Assembly: GCF_026151205.1 (NCBI RefSeq)
Contig: NC_087073.1
Span: 15,519,837 to 15,583,836, forward strand
Direction: 5' to 3'
Source of the DNA: Bolinopsis microptera
Taxonomy: Eukaryota; Ctenophora; Tentaculata; Lobata; Bolinopsidae
Length of the DNA: 64,000 bases
Below the pieces are notes generated by a model. The model was not told where the DNA came from and did no database searches. It was given only the letters and a program-made list of their open reading frames with translations. The translations under genes and the position numbers were made by a program. Of this stretch, positions 9,977 to 21,203 are shown piece after piece; the first letter of the stretch is position 1; each line of letters opens with the position of its first letter.

Positions 9977-12016
9977 TTGACCAAAACCCATAATCATGGG
10001 TAGAGTGTACCGCTGCCAGTGTCTCTCTTTTCCAAACAAAAGGAAATGATATTAATTTGAGGAACAGTCCGCTAATGCAAATTGATACCGAGAATGAAAT
10101 CGGTCGCTCGCTTTTTCAAATCAATAAGCTTTATTACAATTCGTGAGCCGTGATCGAATGGAAAAAGCGAGCGACCGATTTCATTCTCGGTATCAATTTG
10201 CATTAGCGGACTGTTCCTCAAATTAATATCATTTCCTTTTGTTTGGAAAAGAGAGACACTGGCAGCGGTACACTCTACCCATGATTATGGGTTTTGGTCA
10301 AATATCATCTCTTTTTGATTATAATGTCAGGATAATTTACACAGCTAGTCGAAACTTCATTAACAAGGAGGTAATTTCGACGATTTCGAAATTCTGCCTT
10401 TGAAAACGTTTCCTTGTGTTTAGTTAGGTATATCTGTCGATAACCGACTGAATATGGCACTTTTTACTCATTCAAGTTGGCATTAAATTCATATATAATG
10501 CCATTTAAATATCGTGGAAAGCAGAATATATTCGAAATCACGAATGAGCAAAATTCTCACCTTTCGCACGTGCAAACTTTGAGCGGACGTTACGTGCGCA
10601 TACAATATTGAATCACCGTAAATTTTTGCGTAGTGGTATTTAATATATAGTTTGATAAGCATGCAAAGTTTCAGAAGATTTCAAAAAGAACTTGGATCAC
10701 AACGGGACTCCAAAGTTGATAAAAATCGTGAAAATAACAATTTTTAGTGATTTTAGCTATTTTAAATCAATTTGGGCGTGTCCCCACGTGTGCAACTTTT
10801 CGATTTTTAACTTTAAAACTAGCCTATAACACAATTTACACCTTTAAGAAGCAAAATTGAGCTCCACAACCCAAGGGATAGCCCAACACCAGAGAATACT
10901 AATTCACAACTTTTGTGTTTTTATAAAATTATTCTTCAAAAAAGCACTAACTTCAATAGCAAATATCTTTATGAAGGAGTAAGGTAGGAAACTTTTCCGG
11001 TAGATTTTTTCCTTTTCACCCTTTTGAAAAAAGGCAATAGTGAAAGGTTACGAATGGACGTTTTTGCAGAAAAACGTGGATTTTGGGGATTGCAGTAGGT
11101 GGGTCAAATATATGTCGTGTTGCTTCCGTTCGTTACCATGTCAACTTGCCGCGCGCACGCGCGCGAGGATTGCTTGCGGAGATGTGGTGTATAGCTAGTC
11201 TGTGGTCAATGAATGCGCGGCGCACGAGCGTATTTTAATGTATACTAGTAATGTATAATATTTTGTAATAAGCCCAACTTGAACGTGGCACGCGTAGTGG
11301 AATTAAATTAAACTGGAATTAAACTTGAAATTACCAAGGAGAACACTAACGGACTCGTTTTGGCTATACATCAATTCATAAATAAGTTCATATATAAAAC
11401 AAAAGCCGAATAAAAGTATGAAAATAAAAATCTTAAAATTTAACCGCGTTACAATATCACGAAGTGGAAATAAAATCAAATATAATAATTTAAATGCTAA
11501 TAGAAATACTGGATGTGTGCATAAAAGCAAGTCCAAGGAGATATGTTAAACTACATAAGGTGATGGGACGTTGAAGGAGATGAGTAGGGGACGTGAAGCG
11601 AGGAGTGTATTGATGTTTCAATATTATTATTATAGCTGATTAGAGCTTATATTAATAGTTATAGTGAAATGGAAATCTAGCGTCCGCCAAGACGAAACAA
11701 CGGGCGCAATTCTTGTTAGAATGCTTGAACAATTATCTAAGATGAAAATGTCCTCAGATTTTGAATAAAATTACTCTTTAATGGTGTAAAATCGATTTGA
11801 AAAGTTGTTGTTTTGTCAAAAATCAAGTTTAAAAAACACTTAAATTGATGACGTCATCAAGTGATGATGATGATGATAAATTATTTTTCAATATAAAGTA
11901 AACTAAAGTATAAACGATTATCTTTAAAACCTGTGGTTCGAAATGACTGTATCTTTTATACTTTTGAATCTACGGACACTTAAATGTAGGCTACAATTGA
12001 CTGCAAAAAGCGTCTA
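9977..12016 (+). repeat. palindrome unit 2, intact hairpin, with internal insertion
   Basis: Begins with a large inverted repeat: arms 9977-10117 and 10161-10302, nearly perfect, around a 43-base loop. The 1 kb body follows, interrupted at 11011-11717 by about 0.7 kb absent from units 1, 3 and 4; that insert starts near CCTTTTCACCC, ends near GCAATTCTTGTT, and encodes nothing recognisable. The body resumes at AGAATGCTTGAAC and includes TTGATGACGTCATCAA at 11845-11860. Confidence 0.88.
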
Positions 12017-12026
12017 TATATATCTT

Positions 12027-12989
12027 CACGACAATCTGTTGTAAAACAGGGGTTCCAGAAAACCCACTTCCCGATACTCCTGAAACATGAAATTTTTTTT
12101 ACTGTCGACTTGGACAAGGTCTAGACGCCCTGCAAAGTTTCAGATCTCTAACTCAATTTTAACATGGTTTTTAAGGCACCTGAATATGGCGATTTTGGGT
12201 TTTTTTACCTAATTTCGTATAACATGCTGGCGCGTATTTTGCGCAAATTTCTTAAAAACCTCCATATAACTATTTTTTATTCCTGTCATCTTTAACATTG
12301 AATCAGAATGTTTTGAACTTAAATGTACCTGCTGAATTACTTTCGAAAAAGTCTTAATGCCTGGAAAACAATAAAGGGGATATAATAGTATAGGGGGTAA
12401 ATAGTATTGTGAATATAAGGGCGACGGTAATGCTTGCCAGCATTGTGATCACGACAATCTGTCGTAAAACAGGGGTTCTAGAAAACCCATTTTCCGATGC
12501 TCCTGAAACTTGAAACTTTTTTTGCAGTCGATTTGGTCAACGTCTAGACGCCCTAAAAAATTTCAGATCTCTAACTAAATTTTAACATGGTTTTTAACGC
12601 ACCTGAATATGGCGATTTTGGGTTTTTTACCGAATTTCGTATAACAGTGCTGGCGAGTATTTTATGCAAATTTCTTAAAAATCTCAGCATAACTATTTTT
12701 TATTCCTGTCATCTTTGACATCAAATCAGAATGTTTTGAACTAAAAATAAATCTGCTGAACGACTTCCGATGAGTCTTAATGCCTGAAAAACTCCTGTCG
12801 GAGGCGGCGGCCTTCGGCCGCCGCTTCCGGCCGGAGTGCACGCTTCGCGTGCACGAAAGAGGCTTCCGACGTGTACCAAAGGGGGTGTAAAGTGTAAAGG
12901 GGGTATAATAGTAAAGGGGGTACAATAGTAAAGGGGGTACATAGTATACCCCCAATAAAGACACCGCTCGTGCTTGCCAGCACTGTGAT
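12027..12989 (+). repeat. hairpin units a and b (copy 1)
   Basis: Two related head-to-tail units, 12027-12449 and 12450-12989, each beginning CACGACAATCTG and ending with a small stem-loop around TTGCC followed by TGTGAT. Unit b also holds two strong GC hairpins, GGAGGCGGCGGCC-TTCG-GGCC.. at 12800-12828 and GTGCACG-CTTCG-CGTGCAC at 12836-12854, then short AAAGGGGGTATAATAGT-like tandem repeats at about 12880-12950. Non-coding; apparent ORFs across it are artefacts. Confidence 0.82.
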
Positions 12990-13232
12990 CATATTGAATT
13001 CAACTACCTTTTGATCAAACTTGCCGTATGCTTGATTTTGAGTTACCTAGCTTTTAATGAGTTACCTAGCTAGCTAGTCTATTGCTCGCTTAGTTCTAGC
13101 TCTCTCTCTGTTCAGGAAGCACCCGGTATCACGTGCTAAAGTGTTTAGGTATGTATCCGACCACAATTTGTTTGTTGCGCCCTGTAAGGAAGGATGGTGG
13201 AGATTCTTTGATTAGGGGCTCTCATACAATGG

Positions 13233-13308
13233 GTTGTAGGTTTATAACCTACCAGGACGCGCGCCGAGTTGGACTATGGAACAGATATTTTACGAGTATC
13301 ACCCGTTA
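13233..13308 (+). repeat. fragment of the window-end dispersed repeat
   Basis: About 76 bases closely match 62730-62818 in copy B (GGTTTATAACCTACCAGG, then GCGCGCCGAG, then TTTTACGAGTATCACC). The flanks do not match, so this is a short dispersed piece. Confidence 0.8.
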
Positions 13309-14762
13309 AACAATGGGCGGCAAAATGAGACTGTGATCAAATCAGTAGCAATCGCATGACTACTCAAGAAATTACCTCAGCTGTAACGTATCCCTGATCC
13401 CATTCTTTTTTGTCGTTGCCACAGATTCCCAAGGGCTAGAACATAGAACATAGAATGCGTTACCAAAAACTATTCGTGTGTTCCGGAAACAATTTGTTGT
13501 AGGGCCGTTTAGAAACGCTGACTTTGTCGCGGAGGATAACGTTTTTAGAGTTAGAGTTGTCCGTTTTACTTTACGGACAATAGTAAAACTTTAACCGAGG
13601 CAAATTATACTAGTTTGCCTCATCAAACATTAGACAAATATGTCATTAACTTGATGATTAAGTCAATAGTCACACTATGTAGGGATACCAGAACAAAACT
13701 TTTATCTTTCTATGTAAGTATAAGCAGACGACAGACACGTCCAGCTTATATAAATAGTTGTCACTTTCTTTTCACTTTTGTCATAACGTGGCAAATTAAG
13801 ATTCAATTCATCAATAACGCACAATGATTCCTTAATTACTGTTAAACTTTCAATCTAATTAATTACACTTGCAAGCTGTAAAGTATCCATAACCGTTTCC
13901 ATCCGTTCTGCTTCGTTCCACCCAGTTCGTACATTCATTTATAATGTTAATTTCTACGACGAATAAATCATTATCATGCAAGCTAAATGTATCTGTTTTG
14001 AAACATAAATACTACTACTATAGTAGTATGCCATATCAGGAGCCCTATATAAAGTCAAAGAGTGTGTGTCCGGCTGAAGTCGGAAATGTAGATTATTATT
14101 TTGTGAACATGAATACGTTACCCTTGTTTAAGATGTTGGACGTCCAACAAACGTACGTTTGTTTTGATCTTGTAAGCTGCCAAGTGCCAGTTTCATGTAA
14201 TCAAAACCTCTTGCCTGACTTACCAGGCACTATGTCTTATGAAATTGCTGGGCATACTTTTGGAACTTGCATGCACGTACCGGCTGGTAGTGGTACATTG
14301 TTTTCTAGCATATTCCTTGTCTATCAATATTATCATTGAGCGATCCAATAATGAAGATCAGCCCCAGTTGAGGTTGTTTTTTTCGGCATGTTCCTTGTTT
14401 ATCAATATCATGTGATTTGTCCAATCAATAAGATCACCTTTGTGGAGTTATATAAGCCTCGGTTTAACCACTAAACTTATATTTTGTATTTTTGATGTAG
14501 TTAAGGGGTCGAGGTCAGGGGTGTTCAAATTAAGTTCCTTGTGACAATAAATTAGCGATCCTTTGTCTTTTCGAAATGATAATGATATGTTAATTCACAT
14601 GAAAAAAATTTACAATATTCATTGCTCAATTACGAAGGAACAATCAAGTATCAAGCATCAAGTTTTCAGTAACACTTGAAAATTGAAATATATATAGAAG
14701 AAAAATAAAAATCACTATTTTATCTAAGAACGGTGTGACTCATTTACTGACAGTCACTAAAA
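13309..14762. other. no confident gene; local direct duplication
   Basis: An open frame at 13944-14339 has no recognisable domain and is not supported. A local duplication is visible: the segment around 14306-14360 and that around 14386-14440 share TTCCTTGT.TATCAATAT and AA.AAGATCA blocks about 80 bases apart. Confidence 0.5.
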
Positions 14763-17700
14763 TTACACGGGGGTCTCAATGACCTCTATCATATTTAAAA
14801 TGTCCTGCTTAGCAGTGTTCAGATCTCTCACTAACTCCTCGTGTTCAAGAAGAGATTTCTGAATCCGCTGATCAAGCACTATCCGCTGTTTCTTCTCCTC
14901 TTGGATGAACCTATTTAAATCAAGCAGCTTCACAGCTAGTTTCTGTTCGTAAAATTTAGTATATGCCCGGATATACTTCTTGTGAATGGGAAGGTTGTTA
15001 CCAGTACTGCGGTGATATCCCCGCTTTAACTTTGCCGTCTCCACACACCTGGCACTGGACACCAGAGTTTTTTTAGTTTCCGTAAAGCTATTCTCGCTAT
15101 CGCTATAAGTTTCGTGCAGGTTTGGCACAGATTTCTGATGGATAAAGGATCGCAGTTTCATTACTTTTAGATCGGGATTTAGTTTGTCCGCAGGGTCGGT
15201 AACGCTCGAGGAGGGCTGCTTTTTACTGCTGACATGCGAAGGACTGTGTCCGTAGATCGACTGGAGAACGGCCTTGTCACAGTACACTCTGTCATCCACG
15301 TGGATCGTAGATCGTCTCATTCCTTCCTTGGCCCTGAGAGTGATTGGTTTAATATCAGTGCAATATTCTTATCAGTGCAATATTCTTATTATGATTATAC
15401 AACTATGTGATACCATACAGAAACTGCTGAACTAATGAATAGTATCGATTGAGGTGATATAACATGTTCAATCGGCCATTTAAATTATTCTCGATTGCAT
15501 GCTTTCAGTTTCAAGCATCCTATGAATAGACTAATTTGAAGATACTATTCTATGGAGCGGTCGAATAGCACTTTAACTCTTTAAGTGGTTCTGAGTAATT
15601 GCAGACATAGTTCACTAATGCGTTACCGTGTTTAAATGCCCTTCAGCTGCTAAATTCAGGCTTTTGAAAGTCTTTATAAGAGGTCTGCAACGTTTAAAAA
15701 ATCAGAACCTTGCATTGCAAGTTGCAATAAAATTCTTTCAATTTTGAATTTCTGGTGGTAGTATGTTTGATTTAATGGAGCAATCAAACGGCAAGTTGGT
15801 CGTTTAGCTCCGGACAGTCTATGCACGGTCCCTGCACGGTCCCAGCACAATGAACACTTGATGCACACACGGTTAGTAGCCGGCTAATGACCGCTTTTCA
15901 AGTGCCGGCTAGTAGCCGGTTTGGAACCTCAAGAAAGTAGGTCTGCTTTAGAGCTCAGCTAATAGCCGGCTAGTGACCGCCTAGTAGCCGGTTAGTAGCC
16001 GGCTAGTAGCCGGCTAGTGACCGCTTTTCAAGTGCCGGCTAGTAGCCGGCTAGTAGCCGGTTTGGAACCTCAAGAAAGTAGGTCTGCTTTAGAGCTCAGC
16101 TAATAGCCGGCTAGTGACCGCCTAGTAGCCAGTTAGTAGCCGTTTTGTGGTCACTATCCGGCTAGTAGCCGGTTAGTAGCCGGCTAGTGACCACTTTTTA
16201 AGTGCCGGTTAGTAGCCGGTTTGGTAATGTGAAGTTGAGGAGCTGTTATTACAAAAGTGGCTACTAGCCGGCTAGTAGCCGGTGTTCATATGTTACTGTG
16301 CAGGCACCGTGCATAGACCGTGCATAGACCGTGCAGGGAGTGTGCAGGGACTGACCGTGCAGGGAGTGTGCATCAAGTGTTCATTGTGCAGGGACCGTGC
16401 ATGGAGTGTTCTTTTGTTGTTGCATGGACCGTGCAGGGACCGTGCATAGACTGTCCGGAGCTAAACGACCAACTTCCCCAATCAAACATTGTTAAGTAAT
16501 GTCTCTAAAAGCCTTACAGTGGATAGCTCGGCACTCTGTTATTCGTTCCCACAATTGATACGTTTCATGGTTTATAACCGAACATTAAGATTAAATATTA
16601 TTTTGCGGTAGTTAAGTGGCATGTATACTTTGACTATTGTCATCCTGAAAGACTGTGTCTTCCAGTACCCATAAAAACATTATATTATCGAGTCGTGAAT
16701 AAGACTTAACACAACCCAAGCCAGGTAAGGATTGTATTCGACGTTTGAATTTCGTGTCAGATTTTGATGAGTTTTCTGTTACTCCCAATAGTATAATAAT
16801 GAGCTTTTTGAAGCTAGCAAGAGGAACAGATTTGTTCCAAATATTGCCTCACCTGTCAGACTCAGGTAGCAGTTGGTGCCTCCTCCGTACAACAGCAATG
16901 CCCTCAGGGTTGATCCTTACTTCGATCTCCTTGTAATAGTCATCCTCGGCGGGCTTGATGAAAGTAGTGTTAAACATCTCGTCGTCAGTCTTGTAGAACA
17001 CCTCGTCTGAGTACTTGTTCCGGGTGCCCGCCGTGCTCAGCCTGTCGAAGTATCATTGGTTCAATAGTTCAACTTAATACGACATGACGTCCATCGTCTT
17101 GATATAAATAATCCTATGATACTCAAGCTTAACAGTTTATAGTTGATGGTTTTTTAATATCACATGAGTCCAGATATATCTACGATTTGACAGTTTATTC
17201 GTTGTAGGAGTTTTCCAGAATTTGCTTATTTTAAGAAAATATAATGCAAATTTACGTCGCAGATTTGATAATAATCTGGAGCCAGACATATGGTATACGT
17301 GATATTTAGAAATTAACTTATAGATGCCTAACAGATTAGCTTTATCGTCGCGTTGCATTTGCAGTAGTTATTTAATGGAATATTGGCGAACAAGCGTGTG
17401 CGTGAACTTCAAAGAAATATGTGCGGTTACTGACAGTGATAGTGATACTGTATTTATTCAATCAAAATGTTCGTTTCCATCAATACTCTTCAACAAGGTG
17501 TCTGTTAGAAGGACGTTACATTTGTTACCAGTCACCATGTGCACATTGCATGACACGTTACGCACTAATATAAATCTGGGAGCAGGTTATTCACATAATA
17601 TCTCATTTAAATTATGTTTCACCGGATGGCAACTGAGATAAACGTTTTAAAATAATAAATATTGATCAGAATCGATTCAAATTTGAATCGAACTACCTTA

Positions 17701-20700
17701 AGGCCAATAGATTTAACAAGTTACCATCATTTTAATCACAGATTTCGCAAAGTTTTAGTCTACAACAATTTTAGTCACATTTTTCGACTTTTCGAGACCA
17801 TTTTCCATTCCTTTTATTTTATTTTTCCATAACACAAAGCAGCGGTTTTAACTATCCCATATTCATCCACAGTACTTTTAAATAGTGACCTAACTTGGCT
17901 CGTGACAAATATTTTTTGATGCAGTTTTTGCATTAGGTTAGGAAAGGCTAAATTCTAGAAAGGGGCGTTTCACATAATTACTTCATGAAGTATCTGCATC
18001 TAGTTTAACTCACTGAATTCAATGAATTAAACTAGATGCAGATACTGCCTGATGGAAAATGGAAGTAAGAGAATGTGAAAGCATATAAGCAGTGGATTAC
18101 ACGTGTAATAGTTAAAGTAGTTCAGCAGTAGTTCAGCAGCATAATATTCATGTCATATATGCTCTACCGAAATTTTGGTCTGCTTTTAAATTAGTTGCCG
18201 AAAAATGTAGTCTCAATAAATTTGGTTTACAACAATCAAAATTTTGACTAAATTTATGTCGACTAAATTTGTCATTCTTAAGGTATGTTGATCAATAATG
18301 AGGGTTGATGATACATCATACAATGTTGATAGAATTTTTATAAAATTATGATAAAATTTTGATGCAATAATGATCATCGAAGGATCATTGTTGATCAATA
18401 ATAATGTTGAAATCAAGATTGTGAAGGGTCTTAGTCCCAGGGCTATTCAATACAAGCAGTGTTCACTTTTTTTCGTGTCGTTTTGTGCAGATAATAAAAA
18501 TAATAAATTGAAATTGAATAACACCGCTTTTAAGATAAAACTTATATTCAGCAGTGTTTGAACTATTCATCCCAGAAAATATCATGAATACTGAGCTAAA
18601 AGATAACTTATGCTCGAAAATATATCGTCAATACTAAAGCCCGAAAATGGTACTTAAATATATTATGCAAAGATCGAATTCCAAATACGACCGCAATAGT
18701 TATCCATAAAGTTTTTCAAGTTCATATGGGGACAGTTTGAAAAGGTAAGATTTTATAGAAAAGCTTTAAAAGATTTAAAAGATCAACATCGAATAAAATA
18801 AATTTGATTTCTCAGTCACTAAGTGCCCTTTTCACTTTTTCAGTTCTATTGAATCGATCGTTTGCTTAGGATTGAAAATTAATGAAAGAATTATTTTAGA
18901 TACAGCATTCATTTTATTGGCTTTTTAAAAAAATCGACCCATGATGCTAAAGAGAGTAAGAAATCGCTACTCTTATTTCATCATTACATTGATTTAATTA
19001 TTAAATTAATCTATATTCAAATTAATTGTTTTTTAAATTTTGGTTTTGGGGTTCAAAAAGTGGGCCTTACTTCATTCTTATTCTACACTGGACGAAACAT
19101 TTTCTGGATTTAATCAAGTATTATGGATTATTATTTTGCTCTACAGTCGATACCTCAAATAAATCATTCGAACAAGGCTCACTTAACTTGATAAAGCATT
19201 ATGTTGCTTCATTAAAACCTAAATGATTTGTTCCCGTATGAGTTTTTTTAAAGGGTTCTGTAAATTTTGACATATTGACCACACACTGTAGCTGAATTTT
19301 TACGACATTTGACGTAAGTCACCGTCCGCAAAACTGTTGATTTTACAGCAGGGATGTTTTCTCAATATAATATAAATCACAAATCTTACCTAAGAACGTC
19401 TGAGTTTCGTTTGTCCTTGATTTCTCCGATCTTCTGATTATCCTGAGCAGTGTAATCCTCAAGTTCTTTCTTGATTTCTTTTAACTTTCTTTGAAGTGTT
19501 GCTCCACTGTAGTTTCCTTGTTTTGGTGGACTGTACCGTTTTAACAAGTCCTGCATCTCTGTTCTGAGATGCTGCTTACTTTCTGTTGACTGTTCCACCA
19601 TCGTCGTATCCAAATCGTTATCAAGATCCACGTCACCATTATAGGCAGCTTCAATCGTTATATCTGGAGCCTCAATTGTTATTTCCGGAGATTCCATCCT
19701 TATATTGGACCCCTCCGCGTACACACCTCTAACCTTGAACTCTGGGTTCTCCGTTAACACACTTTTGGTCACTGTGGCCTTGGCCTTGCCATCTGCACTT
19801 AGAGGATTGTTACATTCTGTGCACCTTTTGACCGGGGTGAAAGTTGGGTTTTGGTAGGCTTTAATGGCTTTCGGTTTTACAAGGGTCTGTTTCGCGTGAC
19901 TGATATCGCCACTGAAGTTAACCGTTTGAGAGTTTCCACGAGATGAACAATCTGAATTGGACGACTGTCTCACGTGATCAAAGTTGGGTGTAGACCGTGA
20001 CGACTTTGATTTGCTTTTAACACTCTCAATCGAAGAAGTGCCTGAATCACGTCGCTCTGAGTTGCGATCTTTAGTCGGGGTAGAAGATTTGGGCATGATA
20101 GAACCCCGGGTTACATTCTTAAGCCTGACAGATTCAAGACTTGGTGCTGGCGAGCTGCTCTGACTTGTTTTTGACATACAGGGACTTCCACTCGAAGATA
20201 GGTTAGCCCTTCTCCTGGTCAACTTGCTTTCTCTTTTTGGTGACCCCGAAGACTCCTCAAACAATTTAGAGTTCCTTTGCACTGATGGAAGATGATTAGT
20301 ATTTCTCGGGTGAACCAGAGGACTGACCAGACCTCGAACACAAGCAGATCCATTCATTATAGCGTCCTCCTGTTCCCTGTTAACATCCGAACAAGATGTA
20401 GCGGGAAAGCCTGTTTCCATGACTATAGGGATGCTGTGAACACTGTCTCTGTCAGTTACTTTCTTCATCACTCCCATGGTGTCATCCTCCTGCTTTGTGG
20501 TTTTCTTCTTACGGAATATAAAGGGAGAAAGCGCACGTTTGAGGGATCCAAATGAGCCTCCACTCGGTTTACCTGACTTTGTTTTGTTCATCTGGGCTTC
20601 TGATTGAGTCCTTCGGATGTCTTTGGAGAATAGGTTTTTCCTTTTTCCGCCATGAATGGCTAGGGATTGGTTCTTTCCCAACGATTTACCCCATCCATCA

Positions 20701-21203
20701 TCCATTTCTTTGAACGAGAGCGGTCCCGCGGGAGCTGAAGATTTAGGAGGAAGAGTGCTGCCTCTCTTTTTATCAAGCTGATGAGGGTGTTTATAACTAA
20801 CAGGTGGTTCTGAATGCCTGGAGACTGAAGAGTGATCACTAACACTACTAGGAATACTAGGCTGTGAGTCTGTAGCAACGTTCTGGAGATGATAAGTTCG
20901 GGTCAGATAACGATCCGAACCAAACTTAGCCTGGTGCAGGTCCCTAGTCGCGGAGGAGGTACTATCAAAGATATTACAAGTGTCGTTATTAAAGATACAC
21001 AACGGAGAGGCAGGTGTAGTAACTGAAGAGATTGACGTGCTGTAATTCCCAACTGTGGGAAGTAGTCCAGGAGATGCCCGCTCTGGTGCTGGTGTCTTAT
21101 CTCCTTCCTTCGTCACACGGAGTTTTTGTGCTTCGAGGAATGTGTCCGCAAAGTGGCTACTCACCCTACTCCCTCCGCTCACTGGCTTTCCCTTGTTCTG
21201 CAT
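14763..21203 (-). CDS. Ser-rich coiled-coil protein with possible PDZ ligand, three exons
   Basis: Exons 21203-19390, 17041-16853 and 15333-14763. Joins use AG|GTAAGA and AG|GTGAGG donors and CAG acceptors, all phase 2, giving 857 residues. An in-frame stop lies upstream of the start Met, so the N-terminus looks complete. The first 600 residues are Ser/Thr/Pro/Lys-rich and probably disordered; they include basic stretches (SPFIFRKKKTTK), a lone CTEC, and a repeated SPEITIEA/APDITIEA motif. A short helical segment follows (LQRKLKEIKKELEDY). The last 90 residues are predicted coiled coil (YEQKLAVKLLDLNRFIQEE onward), ending ETPV, a class I PDZ-binding pattern. It resembles a cytoplasmic scaffold or cytoskeletal adaptor. 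I do not recognise a family. Two introns hold a foldback element and a hairpin. Confidence 0.85.
15790..16478. mobile_element. MULE-like foldback element with internal minisatellite
   Basis: A 689-base non-coding element in intron 2 of the coiled-coil gene. Long inverted ends share AAGTTGGTCGTTTAGCTCCG and continue with GCACGGTCCCTGCACGGTCC-like repeats for about 80 bases or more. A perfect 9-base target duplication, CAATCAAAC, is at 15781-15789 and 16479-16487. The interior is a minisatellite of CTAGTAGCCGG-type units, with a block of about 130 bases (GACCGCTTTTCAAGTGCCGG onward) duplicated at 15889 and 16019. Confidence 0.9.
17989..18046. other. intronic hairpin, 20-base perfect stem
   Basis: AGTATCTGCATCTAGTTTAA at 17989-18008 is perfectly complementary to 18027-18046, with an 18-base loop. 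It lies in intron 1 of the coiled-coil gene. Size and loop are compatible with a small-RNA precursor, or with a remnant of a palindromic MITE. Confidence 0.75.

Larger units (their letters stand above)
8191..12989 (+). repeat. compound repeat, copy 1
   Basis: A fixed series of four modules: palindrome unit 1 (8191-9373), palindrome unit 2 (9977-12016), hairpin unit a (12027-12449) and hairpin unit b (12450-12989). The same four modules recur in the same order and orientation at 47824-51515. This copy has two extra insertions: the hammerhead dimer at 9407-9952, and about 0.7 kb at 11011-11717. No protein-coding gene is visible. The start (TTGACCAAAACCC) and end (CAGCACTGTGAT) are shared with copy 2, but I see no clear target duplication or terminal inverted repeat linking the two ends. 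Confidence 0.85.

Noticed and set aside
12662-12992. Overlapping minus-strand frames in the hairpin unit
   Set aside because: They run through GC hairpins and GGGGGTATAATAGT repeats, and occur again at 51055-51468 in the other copy of the repeat.
13944-14339. 131-residue plus-strand frame
   Set aside because: No domain, unusual composition, no splice sites or neighbour to join; the sequence after it repeats non-coding DNA nearby.
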